Assembly (NCBI GenBank): GCA_947069175.1
Contig: CAMTDV010000007.1
Location: 47,086,181-47,150,180 of the forward strand
Direction of reading: 5' to 3'
Source: Scalesia atractyloides
Taxonomy: Eukaryota; Streptophyta; Magnoliopsida; Asterales; Asteraceae
DNA: 64,000 bases
In this document: one piece after another, positions 48,712-60,151 of the stretch
How the letters are laid out: each line of letters begins with the position of its first letter
Numbering within the stretch: the stretch's first letter is position 1
The notes under the pieces: generated by a model
What the model saw: the letters and a program-made list of their open reading frames with translations, nothing else
What the model was told of the DNA's origin: nothing
The model's database searches: none
Translations under genes and position numbers: made by a program

Positions 48712-48937
48712 AAATCAGATTTAAAATGAAATAAATTGCTTTTTGACTTTTGTTAACTTCAATGTCATCTTATCTTCACCATCACACTTCACCCCTGCAA
48801 CTTCTACTTTTTCGTTCCCGCTGAGAATTTGAACATCAATTCATCACAACTTCCGGCCAAATATATAAAAATATTATACACAGATGCAGTTGGACGGTGG
48901 GCATGTGCCCACCCTCTTGAAAGAGTGGATCCGTCAC

Positions 48938-49270
48938 CGGAAGGAGGTTGAAGATGAAGTTAGTGGTAGGTGGATCCCATTAAACAAATTAAATAAGATA
49001 TATTTTTATTAGTTATATGAGTCCTCCTATCTATTACTTAATGTATTTAATAATAATAACAAGTGGGTATAACCCGCGCTCCGCAGCGAGGTGAGCGGGT
49101 TTTAAACAAATTTTAAATGGAAACGTAGACATGATAATAATAATAATGTTAATAGCAGGAATCAGTTGATGTTGATTTAGATCACTAATGTATCAATACG
49201 GTAACACAGTCACGACACTCAATGTGGACGACGCACTGGTCAAAAGTCATCATAAGCCTAAAAGGATGTC
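48938..49270. other. Intergenic, left flank of element C
   Basis: AT-rich, with a GGGTATAACCCGCGCTCCGC motif near 49055-49075 that resembles dispersed repeats of composite genomes. No gene. It ends in ATGTC, the left target duplication of element C. Confidence 0.45.
49266..49270. other. Target site duplication of element C, left
   Basis: ATGTC, identical to 60147-60151 on the far side of the element. Confidence 0.9.
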
Positions 49271-50427
49271 TGTCACACCCCGACCCGCAGCGGAATAAGA
49301 GTCGGGGCATAATTGGGTTATCACCAAAGCTCATAATATTTACTAATATGTTTCATATTTATTAAAGTCAAAATTACATTCCCAAATATCCAAACATGTC
49401 CATACAATACAAAGAAAATAAACCAAACAAAATAATTCCAAACTCTAAATCATTTTATTCTTCTAGTCCAATCCTAAGTGTTTCTTGCTGCAGCTGGTTC
49501 ACCTGTATCATGTGTAAATGGGGGTTTTTGGGTCAACATAAGTTGGCGAGTGAACCTTGTTAGATAAACATTTATTATTGATTTACTTGTTAGTTTATCA
49601 ATGAAAAATTGTGCATAACCATAAATGAGCAAATGTAAATAATCAAGCAGTAGCAATAGCAATCACAACTATAACATACAATAACATATGATAGCATACA
49701 TTAACATACCAACATCATACGATAAATAACATGAATGAAACTGTGCGGTCAAGGCTCAATCAAACGGAGCCGATCGTATTGCATGTACTGAAAATGATAA
49801 ATGTCTGTGCGATCAAGGCTCAATCAAACGGAGCCGATCGTATGTTGGCACGCCAGGTTCATGCTCATAATATAATGGGGAACTTGCTCAACGCTCATAA
49901 TGTAATGGGGAGCGGCGGCCTATGAAATTGCATCTACTGAAAATAATAAATTGAATCTAACAATAACCACACAAACAGTTGAAACAAACTGAATACACAT
50001 GTTCATGATATGATGTATGCACAATGATTTAAATATAATATATAGCAAGACACATGATACACCCCAAAACGTGATTAAAACGGGGAATTTGTAAAGATTC
50101 ACTCACATTGGGTGCATTTGATTGGAGATGGTGAGATGCGCACGAGTTGTAAGAGCGGAACAATGATAATTAACTAACCTAAATAATAACGGAAAATATA
50201 GTAAATGAATGGATTTTATTAAGGATTTTAATAGAATTTTTAGATATATTTTTACGAGCTTAAGGCTATTTCCTATATTTAAAAACATTATTTTTAAGTA
50301 TTTTTAATTGATTTTTAAATTAAATTAAATAATTAAAAATATAAAAATATGTTGACTTTTTGGGTTGACCGTTGACTTTTTGACTTTGACTGTTTGACCG
50401 GTTTATTGTGTGACTGAAATGCGCTGG

Positions 50428-50492
50428 GTGAGGCTCGAACCCGAGACCGCCCGTACGCGTGCACGCAGCTCTACCAACTGAGCTACGTGTCT
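50428..50492 (-). other. tRNA-like module 1 in C 3' LTR
   Basis: The minus strand has a perfect box A (TAGCTCAGTTGG) and box B (GGTTCGAGCC) 32 bp apart, with a D arm GCTCAGTTGGTAGAGC that can pair. The acceptor ends do not pair well, so it is a tRNA-like relic and not a clear tRNA gene. Confidence 0.7.
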
Positions 50493-50590
50493 AACCCGAA
50501 ATAATTCTGTTTTTAATTATACTTATATATTAATTCAATTTATCCAAAATTCTTTTAATTTCAAAAACATTTTAATTCATCGAACCGGTG

Positions 50591-50661
50591 CCACTAACAG
50601 GTCTCGAACCCGGGTCCTGTGCTTTAACGTTACACACAGTCCACCGCTGGACTGTGTGTCT
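50591..50661 (-). other. tRNA-like module 2 in C 3' LTR
   Basis: On the minus strand a D-arm-like hairpin GTCCAGCGGTGGAC is followed by GGGTTCGAGACC (box B with one change). The Pol III A-box match is weaker than in module 1. Confidence 0.6.
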
Positions 50662-50767
50662 AACTTGGTTAATATACAAATTTTATTATACTTAACAACT
50701 AACGGATTTAACCCGGTTTAGTTTTAAACAAAAAAAAGGCATTTTATTACTGCGAACGTGCGTGTGT

Positions 50768-50834
50768 CAAGAATCGAACTCGGGACGTATGCGTGTTTTT
50801 GTTCGCACACAGTCCATCGCTGGACTGTGTGTCT
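50768..50834 (-). other. tRNA-like module 3 in C 3' LTR
   Basis: A paralogue of module 2 about 175 bp away: ACACAGTCCAGCGATGGAC and CGAGTTCGATTC on the minus strand. In this LTR one base of the D-arm hairpin differs from the 5' LTR copy. Confidence 0.55.
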
Positions 50835-51681
50835 AACCCGTTCAAAATACCAGTTTTGATTATTCTTATAATGTTATCGCAGTTCATCTTCTTCGTTAGA
50901 TTTTACAGGCAGAAGATTACACCGTTATATCTTGTTTAGTTCGATAGATAAACATTGTACAAACTAATATGAAATGGCAGAAACGATAATTAGAAGTAAA
51001 ACATACCGATGAACGGTTTATTTCAGAATTCCGGCAAGGTGTCGGTCTCTGTTTTTGTGCACATCAACTGAACAAGACAATTAACTGTTTTGATTAGCTA
51101 ATCGTGGAATTGAAATGATAAACAAACGTTAACAGAGTGTTTGAATGTACTTACCGATTCACAGGTGAAAATAAAGATTTCCAGAACTTTTCCGGCGAAC
51201 TGGTATTATCCGATAGTAGCGTCTGAATTCGATTTCAAGTGAAAGGTTTGAGTTAGAAATAGCTTAACAATTGTTAGACTACGACGGTATTGAAGGACTT
51301 ACCGTTTGAGGAAGAATACGGTTTTCCGGGAACCTGCAGAATTTTCCGGCGAGTAAAATAAACTTCTCCGGTGGACTGTAAAGTGTGCGGAAATGTAATT
51401 GGAGGTTTGTGGAATGTTTCTGAGTCGCGAGAAGGATGTTTGATTGCAGTAATTCTTATTATTGGATAACTTCGGTTATAAAACCCATCATCATAAGAAT
51501 TCAAGTCAATTCAAGTCTGAATGGATTATAATTGTCGGTGCATCGGTTATAAATCTGAATTGCGATTATTCAAGCGTTTTAGACGGTTGAATAGCCGATT
51601 TCGGTTTTCAGTTGGCGCAACCGGTTCATCTAGGTTTGTATATAAGACTTATTTGTTTCCTAGAGTTGACAGAAAACAAAC

Positions 51682-51765
51682 AAGTGGCGGAGTGGTTATG
51701 CGTGTGAGTCTTAAATCTTTGATGTTACAACCCGGCTGACCCGGGTTCGAGTCCCGGCAGCCCCA
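51682..51765 (+). other. tRNA-like module 4 in C 3' LTR (class II shape)
   Basis: On the plus strand, opposite to the element, TGGCGGAGTGG (perfect box A) and GGGTTCGAGTCC (perfect box B) are about 47 bp apart. CCGGG-TTCGAGT-CCCGG forms a complete T arm, and the tail reads CAGCCCCA. The long middle resembles a Leu/Ser tRNA with a variable arm, but the 5' acceptor strand does not pair with CAGCCCC. Confidence 0.65.
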
Positions 51766-51947
51766 ATTTATTTTTAATCACTTTATTTATACTTTTTATC
51801 AATTATAACTTTTATGGTTTAGTTTGTTTATTAATTATGTATCATTAAAAATTAAAATAAGCATCAATAGGCAATGAACATTTATAACTGAATATTCGAT
51901 TACAAACGGAGCGGGTTTGGTAAAACCCGTTTTCGACAAATGTTACA

Positions 51948-51966
51948 GTATCCCCTACTTTTAGGA
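51948..51966 (-). other. Polypurine tract of element C
   Basis: The minus strand reads CTAAAAGTAGGGGATAC next to the 3' LTR start. Confidence 0.85.
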
Positions 51967-51979
51967 ATTTCGTCCCGAA

Positions 51980-53290
51980 ATTTAAGTAGTAGAAGTAGTA
52001 GGAAAAAGATGCGGGTATTTTTCACGCATTGAGTCTTCACGTTCCCAAGTAAACTCAGGTCCCCGTTTCGACTCCCATCGTACCCTAACAATTGGAATGC
52101 GACTCCGTCGTAGACGTTTCTCCCCGAAGTCCATGATCTCTACTGGTCTTTCAATAAATGCATAGATTCATCAATCTGAATATCTTCCAGAGGAATGTGG
52201 AGGTTTTCATCAGCGAGGCACTTCTTTAAGTTTGATACGTGGAATGTGGGATGAATCCTGTTGAGTTCTTCTGGTAGATCAAGCTTGTATGCTACAGGTC
52301 CTACTCTTTCGAGTATCTTGAAAGGTCCTACGTAGCGTGGTGCTAGCTTGCCTTTTTGACCAAAACGAACTACTCCCTTCCACGGTGATACTTTTAGAAG
52401 TACATGATCACCAATGTTAAACTCTAAAGGCTTCCGTCGTTTATCTGCATAACTCTTTTGACGACTTTGTGCCGTTTAGAAGATTGTTTCGAATTTGATG
52501 GATCTTGTCTGTGGTTTCTTGAATCAATTCCGGACCAGTGATTTGAGCTTCCCCAATTTCGTGCCAACATACTGGAGATCGGCACTTACGACCATATAAG
52601 GCTTCAAAAGGTGCCATGCCGATGCTTGAATGATAGCTGTTGTTGTACGAAAATTCAACTAATGGGAGATGAGCGTCCCAATTTCCCTTGAAGTCTATGA
52701 CACATGCTCAAAGCATATCTTCAAGAGTTTGAATGGTGCGTTCAGATTGACCATCAGTTTGAGGGTGATAGGCGGTACTGAGATCTAATCGCGTACCCAA
52801 AGCGGCTTGTACTGCTTGCCATGTTCGTGAAGTGAAACGACCATCACGATCAGAAATAATGCTTAACGGTACCCCATGTCGGCTTACGATTTCGCTGATA
52901 TAAATACGAGCTAGCTTTTCGTTCTTGAAATCTTCGCGGATAGGAATAAAGTGAGCTGATTTTGTAAGTCGGTCAATTATTACCCATATAGCGTCATACC
53001 CACCAGAAGTGCGAGGTAACCCGGTAATGAAGTCCATGGTTATATTTTCCCACTTCCATACAGGTATTTCAGGTTGGACCAGAAGTCCTGAGGTCTTTGG
53101 TGTTCAGCTTTCACCTTGGAACATGTAAGGCACTTAGAAACAAAAACAGCAATATCCTTTTTCATTCCAGCCACCAATAGGTATATCGTAGGTCTTGATA
53201 CATCTTATCGGCTCCTGGGTGTATAGAGTATCGCGTTTTGTGAGCTTCATTCATAAGAATTTCACGAAATTGTTGTGGTCGGGAATCCAG
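51980..53290 (-). pseudogene. Element C: integrase and chromodomain
   Basis: Zinc finger near 53100-53260 ([14 protein letters not shown], then the second half in another frame). The core at 52708-53037 is open: [20 protein letters not shown] (first Asp), [12 protein letters not shown] (second Asp) and [19 protein letters not shown] (catalytic Glu present). A stop follows, then [10 protein letters not shown] and [14 protein letters not shown]. The 3' third is frame-shifted, but the chromodomain (RPVEIMD, RIPIVRVRWESKRGPEFTWE) is readable at about 51990-52160. It joins viral DNA to the host genome, and the chromodomain steers target choice in chromoviruses. This copy is inactive. Confidence 0.92.
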
Positions 53291-53299
53291 ATACGATCT

Positions 53300-53870
53300 A
53301 GTTAGTACAGAATACCGTCAGATTTAGTTTCAATTTTAAGTTCAGCTCCACAGGACATCTCCTTTCGTACATCATCTTCTGTTACTGAAACATGTTGGGC
53401 TTCTCGTATTTGATCTTTAATGTCAGTTATGATTTGCGAACATAGAAGACGAATGGAGTTTGCATAACCCTTTCGACTAAGTGCATCAGCCACCACATTT
53501 GCTTTGCCAGGGTGGTACCGAATTTCACAGTCGTAGTCATTTAGAAGTTCGACCCATCTTCGTTGCCTCATGTTTAACTCCTTTTGATTGAAGATATGTT
53601 AAAGACTCTTGTGGTCAGTGTATATTTCACACTTAGTACCATAGAGATAATGTCTCCATATCTTAAGAGCGAACACAACGGCTCCAAGTTCTAGGTCATG
53701 GGTGGTGTAGTTCTTCTCATGCGTCTTGAGTTGTCTCGAAGCATAAGCTATAACTTTTCCTCTTTGCATTAGAACGCAGCCTAATCCTTGCCCTGACACG
53801 TCGCAATAGACCACGAAATCATCACAACCTTCAGGAAGAGTGAGGATTGGTGCATCACAGAGTTTTTATT
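53300..53870 (-). pseudogene. Element C: RNase H
   Basis: 53599-53814 reads [40 protein letters not shown] and TDHKSL, followed by a stop where a Gln is expected. 53302-53571 continues with [17 protein letters not shown] and [11 protein letters not shown]. The catalytic Asp of VYCD, Glu of LELGA and Asp of YTDHK are all present. A short frame break separates it from RT near 53866. Confidence 0.9.
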
Positions 53871-55340
53871 TAAGGGTTTGGAAGGCTTCTTCTTGCTTGG
53901 GTCCCCATATGAAAGGTTTTCCCTTATGAGTTAAAGCCGTGAGTGGTACAGCAATGCGAGAGAAGTTTGAAATGAAACGACGATAATAACCAGCCAAACC
54001 AAGAAAAGATCTTACTTCAGTTGGTGTACGTGGAGCTTGCCATTCTTGTACCGCTTTGATCTTTGAGGGGTCGACATGTATTCCCTTGTCATTGACTACA
54101 TGTCTGAGGAATTGCACCTCTTTTAACCAGAATTCGCATTTGGAGAATTTGGCGTAAAGCTTTTCATTCTCTAGAAGTGTAAGGATGAGTCGAAGATGAC
54201 GCTCATGATCAGACTTAGACTTTGAATAAATAAGAATGTCGTCGATGAAGACTATAACAAATCGATCAAGATAAGGTTTGCAGACTCTGTTCATTAGGTC
54301 CATGAAGACTGCTGGAGCGTTGGTTAAACCAAATGGCATGACCATGAATTCATAATGGCCATAACGAGTTCGAAATGCGGTCTTTGGGACGTCCTCTTCA
54401 TGTACTCTAAGTTGATGATAACCAGATCGAAGGTCGATTTTGGAAAAGTAGCTGGCACCCTGAAGTTGGTCAAGAAGATCATCAATGCGAGGTAAAGGAT
54501 AGCGATTCTTGATTGTTAATTTGTTGAGCTCTCTGTAGTCGATGCACATACGAAACGATCCATCTTTCTTCTTTACAAAAAGGACAGGTGCACCCCAAGG
54601 CGATGAGCTAGGACGTATGAATCCCTTGTCAGTCAACTCTTGTAATTGACTGGCTAGCTCTTGCATTTCAGAGGGGGCTAACTTATAAGGAGACTTTGCA
54701 ACTGGTGTAGCACCAGGTATAAGATCAATACGGAATTCGACTTCTCTAACTGGAGGAAGTCCTGAAATGTCGTCAAGAAAAACTTGCGGGAAATCTTTTA
54801 CTACTGGAATGTCTTCAAGTTTCTTCTCCCTGGCTCCCTTTTTGATGATATGAGCTAAAAACGCGACATAATTCTTGCGAAGATATTTTTGAGCTTGAAG
54901 ACAAGACATTAAGCTGAGCCCTTTCGACGAGGTTTCTCCAAAGATTCGAAGAGTCTGACCGTTTGAAAGAGGAATACGTATAAACTTTTCGCGACATACA
55001 ACTTCTGCCTGATGTTGACTGAGCCAGTCCATACCAATTATGATATCAAAACTTCCCAGCTTCATAGGAATAATGTCAACTGAGAAGTCGTGGTCGTTTA
55101 ATGTGAGTGTACAGTTGCGAATAATAGAGTTTAATGAGACCGGTTTCCCGTCTGCAACTTCTACTGTTATGGATTCCACAAGCTTATCACGATTTTGGTT
55201 TAGGATAGGTTCAAATTCTAAGGACACAAAACTTTTATCCGCCCCAGTATCAAACAACATGGATGCATATCTACCATTTATAAGGAACGTACCGTTAACC
55301 ACATTGCCGTCAGCCCTAGCCTGATTAGCGTTGATATTGA
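53866..55340 (-). CDS. Element C: protease and reverse transcriptase (intact stretch of the Pol frame)
   Basis: The C-terminal 490 or so residues of a 781-residue open frame that runs 53866-56211. Protease: [18 protein letters not shown] with an intact DTGA site, then [20 protein letters not shown] linker ([19 protein letters not shown]) leads to [59 protein letters not shown] and the catalytic [12 protein letters not shown] ends with [20 protein letters not shown] and [14 protein letters not shown]. All catalytic residues I looked for are present, making it the best-preserved enzyme stretch in the window. It cannot form a complete polyprotein because RNase H and integrase downstream and gag upstream are broken. 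Confidence 0.93.
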
Positions 55341-56651
55341 AAGCTCTTCCTCTTGCAAGTGGAGGAGCTTGGTTCGCTTGATTCACCGGGTTGGCTTGGG
55401 CCTGAGCATGAATAATGTTTACCAACCTTGGACAAGTGTTTCTGAAATGGCTTGGGTCTCCGCAATTGTAGCAAGCCCGCATAGGTTGACCCATAGGATA
55501 ATTGGGTTGGTAATATGTTTGGGCTAAATGTTGGGTGGGTGGATATAGTAGGGGTTGCTGGGCTTGACCCATTATTTGTTGGTGGGTTTGGGTTAAAGGC
55601 TGGTGGCGGTTCGTTCGCTGAGGCATACGGCAGGTTTGAACAGTATGACCTGTGCGACCACAGCCGGTGCAATGTTGGCAAGGATAATCAGGAGAATGGT
55701 GATATTGGCAACGGTTGCATTTTGGTAACGGGCCAGAGTATGGTCTTTTGTATGGTGCAGGTGAAGGGGCAACTTGGGTAATGGGTGCAGCAGGAATAGG
55801 GAGGTTGGTTTGTGTAACGGCGAAGTTTCTGGTGTTGCGCTTCCTCTTGTTAGCAAACTTAGAGGAGGAGATGGAATGGTTTGAAGTTTGACCCTCAACA
55901 GGGGCTTTCTTTTTCTCTTCTTTAAACTTCCCGTTGCGAATTCGATTCTCGGTCAGTTCAGTCGCTAGCTCCATAGCAGCTTCAAGTGTTACCGGTGAAA
56001 TGCTGAGAACTGAATCTTGAATTTTCGAGGGAAGTCCTCGAATATAATGCTCGATCAAACGATAATTTGGGGTAAACAAATTAGGAACCATTTGGTTCAA
56101 CTCTAAGAACCTCTTGTTATAGGTGGTGTGATCTCCCTCCTTCTGCTTTAAAGAATGAAATTCGTCCTCCAACTTTTTAATTTCACTCCTAGGACAGAAA
56201 CGCCTAGTCATGATTTCCCTTAATTCCTCCTAAGTTAAGGCCATTGCATCATCAATTCCCCTCTTCCCTTTTTCAGTATTCCACCAGGTGAGAGCGACCC
56301 CAAATAGTCTCCCGCGGCGTATCGAACCTTGCGATCCTCAGGACAATCGCAGTTGAGGAAGGTGTTTTCCATTTCCTCAAACCAATGGAGGAGAGCAGTG
56401 ACACCTTCGGTCCCTTCAAATTTAGGAGGATCACAAGACTTGAAATGTTTGTATGAGCACTTGCTGGTAGGAGGGTCGTCGATGTTCTGGTCATGTTGTT
56501 GGGGAGGGTTAGTAGGATTTGTAGCGAGGGCTTGTTGTACTTGAACCACAATGTCAGGAAGCACCGTGGCCATTTGTTTCGCGATTTGTGCGGCCAAGAG
56601 TTCGTGAGATCTTCCTGATCTTTTACCCCCTCGTTGTTGTCTAGTCGACAT
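55341..56651 (-). pseudogene. Element C: gag
   Basis: It starts at the ATG at 56651 (MSTRQQRGGKRSGRSHELLA). The capsid begins YKHFKSCDPPKFEGTEGVTA and ALLHWFEEMENTFLNCDCPE, then a frameshift near 56300. A stop lies just before [18 protein letters not shown], where the long open frame resumes at 56211. That frame contains [20 protein letters not shown] and two zinc knuckles: an unusual Cys/His-rich one ([16 protein letters not shown]) and [14 protein letters not shown]. The Pro/Gln-rich segment between them is typical. Gag and pol share the long frame, so this element likely made a single Gag-Pol before decay. Confidence 0.9.
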
Positions 56652-57451
56652 CTACAGGAACATACATAAGAAGATTGTGAGTTTATGGAGTCTTTTTAGG
56701 TGTCATGTGTCTTTAAGAAAACGAAAATAACATAAATATCAATAATGCAACTACATCCATAGGATGTCTTGGGTTTGCTCATGTTGGGCCTCAAATGTCC
56801 CCCATACCTTCACCTGTATAGTCATGTGGGCCCCCATGGCTATTGGCTTGGTAGGATTCACATTAGTATTGGCGATTTAACACTCGCATCACCCGAATGC
56901 AAACCACAAAATATGTTCACGAGATGTATGGTCGGAATGTGTCCAGGTGTAGACACAATGACAACTCAAAGTGGGGTTAGCTCACATGACGTTTGGTATT
57001 GCATGCTTTGGCCTAATAGGTACTTCGTACTCTCATCGTTAGTCCCCAGGTAGGCAAACTGGTCCTTTATTTTGGATTTATACGAACGCCAGCCTAGACA
57101 GGACGTTCCGACTACCGATACTGGTACCCTTCCAGTTACTACATGCCCGTCATGAGAACTCACTTTGATGAGATTTGAAAACACAAAAATCGTTGTAAAA
57201 ACAATCATGAAAATGATGTGGTGTGTGCTTTCATGAATGTGATATGTTATGAGATTATGATTTATGATAGGCATTATATGATAATATATACTTATGAACA
57301 TGCTTGCATAACATTGAATGTAACATTTAACATAAAACATATAAACATCATGAAATTTGGCATGTAACACACAAAAATCTTAAAAATTTCTAATCAACTA
57401 TAGTATAGGCTCTAAGGGTCTAATAACCTATCCTATATCCCTATAGTCATG
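56652..57451 (-). other. Element C: 5' leader
   Basis: Untranslated region between primer site and gag. The part at 57060-57160 matches the leader of array A in pattern. Short frames on both strands have no family resemblance, and no gene is seen. Confidence 0.7.
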
Positions 57452-57464
57452 GCTCTGATACCAA
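57452..57464 (-). other. Primer binding site of element C, initiator-Met tRNA type
   Basis: TTGGTATCAGAGC on the minus strand, two bases inside the 5' LTR. Confidence 0.93.
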
Positions 57465-57466
57465 TC

Positions 57467-60146
57467 TGTCACACCCCGACCCGCAACGGAATAAGAGTCG
57501 GGGCATAATTGGGTTATCACCAAAGCTCATGATATTTACTAATATGTTTCATATTTATTAAAGTCAAAATTACATTCCCAAATATCCAAACATGTCCATA
57601 CAATACAAAGAAAATAAACCAAACAAAACAATTCCAAACTCTAAATCATTTTATTATTCTAGTCCAATCCTAAGTGTTTCTTGCTGCAGCTGGTTCACCT
57701 GTATCATGTGTAAAAATGGGGGTTTTTGGGTCAACATAAGTTGGCGAGTGAACCTTGTTAGATAAACATTTATTATTGATTTACTTGTTAGTTTATCAAT
57801 GAAAAATTGTGCATAACCATAAATGAGCAAATGTAAATAATCAAGCAGTAGCAATAGCAATCACAACTATAACATACAATAACATATGATAGCATACATT
57901 AACATACCAACATCATACGATAAATAACATGAATGAAACTGTGCGATCAAGGCTCAATCAAACGGAGCCGATCGTATTGCATGTACTGAAAATGATAAAT
58001 GTCTGTGCGATCAAGGCTCAATCAAACGGAGCCGATCGTATGTTGGCACGCCAGGTTCACGCTCATAATGTAATGGCGAACTTGCTCAACGCTCATAATG
58101 TAATGGGGAGCGGCGGCCTATGATATTGCATGTACTGAAAATAATAAATTGAATCTAACAATAACCACACAAACAGTTGAAACAAACTGAATACACATGT
58201 TCATGATATGATGTATGCACAATGATTTAAATATAATATATAGCAAGACACATGATACACCCCAAAACGTGATTAAAACGGGGAATTTGTAAAGATTCAC
58301 TCACATTGTGTGTGTTTGATTGGAGATGGTGAGATGCGCACGAGTTGTAAGAGCGGAACAACGAGAATTAACTAACCTAAATAATAACGGAAAATATAGT
58401 AAATGAATGGATTTTATTAAGGATTTTAATAGAATTTTTAGATATATTTTTACGAGCTTAAGGCTATTTCCTATCTTTAAAAACATTATTTTTAAGTATT
58501 TTTAATTGATTTTTAAATTAAATTAAATAATTAAAAATATAAAAATATGTTGACTTTTTGGGTTGACCGTTGACTTTTTGACTTTGACTGTTTGACCGGT
58601 TTATTGTGTGACTGAAATGTGTTGGGTGAGGCTCGAACCCGAGACCTCCCGTACGCGTGCACGCAGCTCTACCAACTGAGCTACGTGTCTAACCCGAAAT
58701 AATTCTGTTTTTAATTATACTTATATATTAATTCAATTTATCCAAAATTCTTTTAATTTCAAAAACATTTTAATTCATCGAACCGGTGCCACTAACAGGT
58801 CTCGAACCCGGGACCTGTGCTTTAACGTTACACACAGTCCACCGCTGGACTGTGTGTCTAACTTGGTTAATATACAAATTTTATTATACTTAACAACTAA
58901 CGGAGTTAACCCGGTTTAGTTTTAAACAAAAAAAGGCATTTTATTACTGCGAAGGTGCGTGTGTCAAGAATCGAACTCGGGACGTATACGTGTTTTTGTT
59001 CGCACACAGTCCACCGCTGGACTGTGTGTCTAACCCGTTCAAAATACCAGTTTTGATTATTCTTATAATGTTATCGCAGTTCATCTTCTTCGTTAGATTT
59101 TACAGGCAGAAGATTACACCGTTATATCTTGTTTAGTTCGATAGATAAACATTGTACAAACTAATATGAAATGGCAGAAACGATAATTAGAAGTAAACAT
59201 ACCGATGAACGGTTTATTTCAGAATTCCAGCAAGGTGTCGGCCTCTGTTTTTGTGCACTTCAACTGAACAAGACAATTAACCATTTTGATTAGCTAATCG
59301 TGGAATTGAAGTGATAAACAAACGTTAACAGAGTGTTTGAATGTCCTTACCGATTCACAGGTGAAAATAAAGATTTCCAGAACTTTTCCGGTCGAACTGG
59401 TATTATCCGATAATAGCGTCTGAATTCGATTTCAAGTGAAAGGTTTGAGTTAGAAATAGCTTAACAATTGTTAGACTACGACGGTATTGAAGGACTTACC
59501 GTTTTGAGGAAGAATACGGTTTTCCGGCGAACTTGCAGAATTTTCCGGCGAGTAAAATAAACTTCTCCGGTGGACTGTAAAGTGTGCGGAAATGTAATTG
59601 GAGGTTAGTGGAATGTTTCTGAGTCGCGAGAAGGATGTTTGATTGCAGTAATTCGGATTATTGGATAACTTCGTTATAAAACCCATCATCATCAGAATTC
59701 AAGTCAATTCAAGTCTGAATTGATTAGAATTGTCGGTGCATCGGTTATAAATCTGAATTCGCGATTATTCAAGCGTTTTAGACGGTTGAATAGCCGATTT
59801 CGGTTTTCAGTTGGCGCAACCGGTTCATCTAGGTTTGTATATAAGACTTATTTGTTTCCTAGAGTTGACAGAAAACAAACAAGTGGCGGAGTGGTTATGC
59901 GTGTGAGTGTTAAATCTTTGATGTTACAACCCGGCTGACCTGGGTTCGAGTCCCGGCAGCCCCAATTTATTTTTAATCACTTTATTTATACTTTTTATCA
60001 ATTATAACTTTTATGGTTTAGTTAGTTTATTAATTATGTATCATTAAAAATTAAAATAAGCATAAATAGGCAACGAACTTTTATAACTGAATATTCGATT
60101 ACAAACGGAGCGGGTTTGGTAAAACCCGTTTTCGACAAATGTTACA
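57467..60146 (-). mobile_element. Element C, 5' LTR
   Basis: 2,680 bp, opening TGTCACACCCCGACCC and closing AAATGTTACA. It is followed by ATGTC, matching the left side. With the 3' LTR it defines an element of 10,876 bp whose ends are intact. It carries the same four tRNA-like modules. Confidence 0.96.
58626..59963 (-). other. Four tRNA-like modules in C 5' LTR
   Basis: Module 1 at 58626-58690, module 2 at 58789-58859 and module 3 at 58966-59031 (minus strand), and module 4 at 59881-59963 (plus strand). Boxes A and B of modules 1 and 4 are intact. In module 4 one T-arm pair differs from the 3' LTR (CTGGG in place of CCGGG). Confidence 0.7.
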
Positions 60147-60151
60147 ATGTC
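60147..60151. other. Target site duplication of element C, right
   Basis: ATGTC, identical to 49266-49270. Confidence 0.9.

Larger units (their letters stand above)
48010..48937. mobile_element. TIR-type non-autonomous DNA element (MITE-like)
   Basis: The left end reads GGCGGATCCAGAAATTTTTT then ATGGGTGCATG. The right end, reverse-complemented, reads GACGGATCCACTCTTTC then GGGTGGGCACATG. The imperfect inverted termini are about 15-30 bp. No transposase is encoded. It contains an AAT microsatellite (48109-48160) and a SINE (48480-48711). I could not find a convincing target duplication. Confidence 0.55.
49271..51947 (-). mobile_element. Element C, 3' LTR
   Basis: 2,677 bp, from TGTCACACCCCGACCC to AAATGTTACA. 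It differs from the 5' LTR (57467-60146) by scattered substitutions and 1-3-base indels, roughly 1-2 percent judged by eye. A 64-bp direct duplication containing CTCAATCAAACGGAGCCGAT lies at 49741-49840. Four tRNA-like modules lie at 50428-51765. Confidence 0.96.

Noticed and set aside
50428..51765. Genuine tRNA genes
   Set aside because: The internal boxes are good but the acceptor stems do not pair and no clear anticodon arm is formed. They are listed as tRNA-like modules instead.
53866..56211. A functional autonomous polyprotein in element C
   Set aside because: The 781-residue frame is long, but gag N-terminus, RNase H and integrase are separated from it by stops and frameshifts.
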